From a virus, in the IMG/VR virus record IMGVR_UViG_3300025860_000107, positions 1 through 21,240 of that record: a stretch of 21,240 bases of DNA. The stretch is one strand, 5' to 3'. Made by a program: the position numbers and the translations under genes. Positions 18,976 through 21,240 of the stretch are shown piece by piece (position 1 is the first letter of the stretch; every line of letters begins with the position of its first letter). The notes beneath the pieces are model-generated. The model saw only the letters and a list, made by a program, of their open reading frames with translations, had not been told where the DNA came from and did no database searches.

Positions 18976-19929
18976 ATGAAACCACAATTAACAGAAGAGA
19001 GAAACACATTCAAGCCGTTCAAATACCCTTGGGCATATGACGCTTGGTTACAACATGAGCAGAGCCACTGGCTACACACGGAAGTGCCTATGGGTGAGGA
19101 CTTGAAGGACTACCAGAAGAAGTTAACCAAGTCGGAGAAAGACTTCCTAACCAAAATCCTACGCTTCTTTGTGCAGGGTGACTTAGACATTGGTGACGGG
19201 TACTACACCCACTACCTACCAGTGTTTAAACAGCCGGAAGTGCGGATGATGATGTCAGGTTTTGCTGGTCGTGAGGCGTTACATGTAGCTGCCTATGCCC
19301 ACCTGATTGAGACGTTGGGGCTGCCTGAGAGCACCTACAACGAGTTTATGCAGTATGGTGAGATGGTAGAGAAGCATGAGTACTACCAGACGCTTGGTGA
19401 CGCTCCTATGGCTGAGAAGATTGCCACTATCAGCGCCTTTGGTGAGGGTATGCAGTTGTTCTCGTCGTTCGTCATGTTGTTAAACTTTGCTAGACACGGT
19501 AAGCTGAAGGGGTTAGGGCAGATTATTGCTTGGTCAATCGTGGATGAGACACAACACGCTGAGGGTATGATTAAGGTCTACCGTGATTGGGTGAAACAGA
19601 ACCCAGAAGAGAGCAGTAGTGACCGCATCAAGGAGATTGCTCAGGAGATGGTAGCGCTAGAGGATAAGTTTATTGACCTTGCCTTTGGTATGTTTGAGGT
19701 AGAGGGTTTACGTGCAGAGGATGTTAAAACTTACATCCGATACATTGCAGACCGCCGCCTGATCAGCATGGGTATGAAGGGTATATTTAAGGTGAAGAAG
19801 AATCCTCTGCCTTGGGTGGATGGGATGCTTGGTGTTAGCCACACTAACTTCTTTGAACAACGTGTAACAGATTATTCCAAAGGAGCCACTAACGGCACTT
19901 GGGATGACGTATGGGGTAAGGCAGCTTAA
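18976..19929 (+). CDS. nrdB: Ribonucleotide reductase class I, small subunit
   Basis: This ferritin-like subunit makes and keeps the tyrosyl radical for NrdA. Numbering from the first of three in-frame ATGs (18961), the di-iron ligands D74, E105, H108, E162, E196 and H199 are in place (QGDLDIGD, GREALHVAAY, GEGMQ, DETQH), and Y112 is at the spacing expected for the radical tyrosine. I start the gene at the third ATG (18976) because GGAG at 18963-18966 fits it best; starts at 18961 or 18970 are possible. The gene order and overlap with phoH support one operon. Confidence 0.94.
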   Translation: MKPQLTEERNTFKPFKYPWAYDAWLQHEQSHWLHTEVPMGEDLKDYQKKLTKSEKDFLTKILRFFVQGDLDIGDGYYTHYLPVFKQPEVRMMMSGFAGREALHVAAYAHLIETLGLPESTYNEFMQYGEMVEKHEYYQTLGDAPMAEKIATISAFGEGMQLFSSFVMLLNFARHGKLKGLGQIIAWSIVDETQHAEGMIKVYRDWVKQNPEESSSDRIKEIAQEMVALEDKFIDLAFGMFEVEGLRAEDVKTYIRYIADRRLISMGMKGIFKVKKNPLPWVDGMLGVSHTNFFEQRVTDYSKGATNGTWDDVWGKAA

Positions 19930-20654
19930 TGGTAACAAGAAAGAAAACAACAGACGCTGACACTAAACCGCAACATGGGTTGAAGATGCGACTGGATGAC
20001 ATGTTAACAATCAGTCCTAAGACAGAGAAGCAGAAGGAGTTCTTTGATGCCTACCAACAGGGTCATTACTTCTGTGCGCTGTCTGGGGTAGCTGGTACGG
20101 GTAAGACCTACATTGCCTTCTACAAGGCGCTTGAGGAGGTTATGGACAAGTCTAACCCCTATGCTAAGCTTGTTATCATCCGCAGTAGTGTGCAGAGTAG
20201 GGAGATGGGTCACTTGCCGGGAGATGCCGAGGAGAAGATGAACCAGTTTACAGAGCCGTACAAGCAGATAGCGGCTGAGCTGTTCAAACGCAAGGACGCA
20301 TGGGATAGGTTGGTCGAGCAAGGGTATGTGGAGTTCCTCTCTACCTCGTTTATTCGGGGTACGACGTTTAACAATGCTATTGTTATGCTGGATGAGAGTC
20401 AAAACTGTACAATGCATGAGCTGGATACCATCATCACCCGTATCGGTCACACGTCCAAGTTCTTCCTGTGCGGTGACTACAGGCAGGTTGACCTAAAGAA
20501 GAGAGATGACAAGAGTGGGTTACTGGAGTTCCTAACCATCCTACGGTCAATGAAGGAGTTTACAGAGATTGAGTTCTCCATCGCTGACATTGTTCGTAGT
20601 AGTTTGGTTAAGAATTACATCATCGCTAGAATTAAACACGAGGATAACAAATGA
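19929..20654 (+). CDS. phoH: PhoH-like ATPase
   Basis: This 241-residue P-loop ATPase has Walker A GVAGTGKT at 53-60 and Walker B IVMLDESQN at 151-159, with the PhoH-type RSSVQSREMGHLPGD (85-99) and CGDYRQVD near 187. Such genes are frequent in marine phages; the biological role is unsettled (RNA helicase-like or nucleic-acid-linked ATPase). It overlaps the nrdB stop (TAATG) and the next start. Confidence 0.95.
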   Translation: MVTRKKTTDADTKPQHGLKMRLDDMLTISPKTEKQKEFFDAYQQGHYFCALSGVAGTGKTYIAFYKALEEVMDKSNPYAKLVIIRSSVQSREMGHLPGDAEEKMNQFTEPYKQIAAELFKRKDAWDRLVEQGYVEFLSTSFIRGTTFNNAIVMLDESQNCTMHELDTIITRIGHTSKFFLCGDYRQVDLKKRDDKSGLLEFLTILRSMKEFTEIEFSIADIVRSSLVKNYIIARIKHEDNK

Positions 20655-20845
20655 TTGCTATAAACATGCGCCTAGGTATTGGGTTTGACATTGAGCATAA
20701 CGACAACATATGCCATGTGGTAGGCGATGAGGAGGGTAGGTTTATCGCTGCCTATGAGGGGCTTATTATTAGAATCCCCTTCTTCTCTGTTTACATCGGT
20801 GAGTTTAGCGAGTTAGATGAGGAAGTGTTGGAAGTAGAAGACTAA
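20651..20845 (+). CDS. 64-residue acidic beta-rich protein, unknown
   Basis: The start overlaps the phoH stop (ATGA). The first fifty residues alternate like beta strands (GIGFDIEHNDNICHVVG, RFIAAYEGLIIRIPFFSVYIG), and the end is acidic (ELDEEVLEVED). No family is recognised. The stop overlaps the next ATG (TAATG). Confidence 0.65.
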   Translation: MIAINMRLGIGFDIEHNDNICHVVGDEEGRFIAAYEGLIIRIPFFSVYIGEFSELDEEVLEVED

Positions 20846-21240
20846 TGTATAAGCAATTTGATAAAGAACTATTCGCCAAGTACGACGAGATGGGTAGGAG
20901 TATTGTTAAAGACTTTGTTAAAACCAAAGAAGTCAGAGCAGTCGATAACCCAGATAAGTATGGGATTGACTTGTTGTTATACAAAAATGATAGGTTAGTA
21001 GGTTTAGCTGAAGTTGAGGTGCGTAACTCGTGGAAGGGTTTAACATTCCCTTACGAAGATTTAAACGTACCCCAACGTAAGAAGAAGCTGCTGGATAACA
21101 ATATCTTAACTTACTTCTTTTCTATCAATGCAGACGGAACAGCAATGTTTTACTGTAAAGCTAAGGAAGTGTTAAACTCTGAACTTAAAGAGAGTGGTAA
21201 CAAATACATAGCCTCTGGGGAACATTTTTATAAGGTTCCT
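20845..21240 (+). CDS. PD-(D/E)XK-like nuclease, partial (right edge)
   Basis: This frame opens at ATG 20845 and runs off the window after 132 codons. It has the pattern YGIDLLLYKNDRLVGLAEVEV, with D42 and E56/E58 spaced like the D-x(n)-E-x-K core of PD-(D/E)XK nucleases (the K position is E58, so the lysine may come from another strand). A basic stretch QRKKKLLDN follows. A role as a phage recombination or host-DNA-degrading nuclease is likely but not proven. Confidence 0.6.
   Translation, partial: MYKQFDKELFAKYDEMGRSIVKDFVKTKEVRAVDNPDKYGIDLLLYKNDRLVGLAEVEVRNSWKGLTFPYEDLNVPQRKKKLLDNNILTYFFSINADGTAMFYCKAKEVLNSELKESGNKYIASGEHFYKVP

Overview
The window is part of a double-stranded DNA phage genome, most likely a strictly lytic, podovirus-like tailed phage of the wider T7 supergroup that infects a Gram-negative, probably aquatic gammaproteobacterial host. 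The gene set (T7-type primase-helicase, family A DNA polymerase, gp2.5-like SSB, 5'-3' exonuclease, ThyX, class I ribonucleotide reductase, PhoH, MazG-like pyrophosphohydrolase, but no visible phage RNA polymerase) recalls roseophage SIO1 and vibriophage VpV262. That placement is inferred from gene content and has not been tested by alignment. Near-consensus sigma-70 promoters and E. coli-type DnaA boxes suggest heavy reliance on host machinery.

Layout. Bases 1-4875 form a leftward packaging, lysis and head operon read in the order TerS, 3TM holin, M15 endolysin, TerL, portal, a small unknown protein and a zinc-ribbon protein that runs off the left edge. Bases 4876-5603 hold a gene-free control region with a leftward late promoter, five copies of the palindrome CTATATAG, three TGTTAGCT repeats, a GC-only palindrome, four exact DnaA boxes and a rightward promoter with an operator-like inverted repeat in its spacer. 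Bases 5604-8434 are a rightward block of thirteen small genes plus one GP88-family gene. Many of these genes are spaced by an almost identical stop-AAGGGGTT-ATG linker, and the block is interrupted at 7043-7114 by a strong multi-helix RNA hairpin. Bases 8434-17004 carry replication and recombination genes (primase-helicase, MazG-like, a homing HNH endonuclease, DNA polymerase, SSB, exonuclease, a mini HExxH protein, HNH nuclease, ThyX, metallophosphoesterase). Bases 16988-20845 carry nucleotide metabolism genes (NrdA, NrdB), PhoH and small companions, and a partial PD-(D/E)XK-like nuclease gene runs off the right edge.

How it works together (inference). Host RNA polymerase reads the rightward early promoter to make the small takeover proteins and then the replisome. 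NrdA/NrdB, ThyX and the MazG-like enzyme feed or clean the dNTP pool. The leftward late promoter, with a CTATATAG operator candidate at its start site, drives packaging and lysis. A third promoter of the same design inside the polymerase gene could boost SSB and the genes after it. The polymerase lacks the large thioredoxin-binding insertion of T7 gp5, so it must be processive by another route. The DnaA-box cluster suggests that host DnaA takes part in initiation or regulation.
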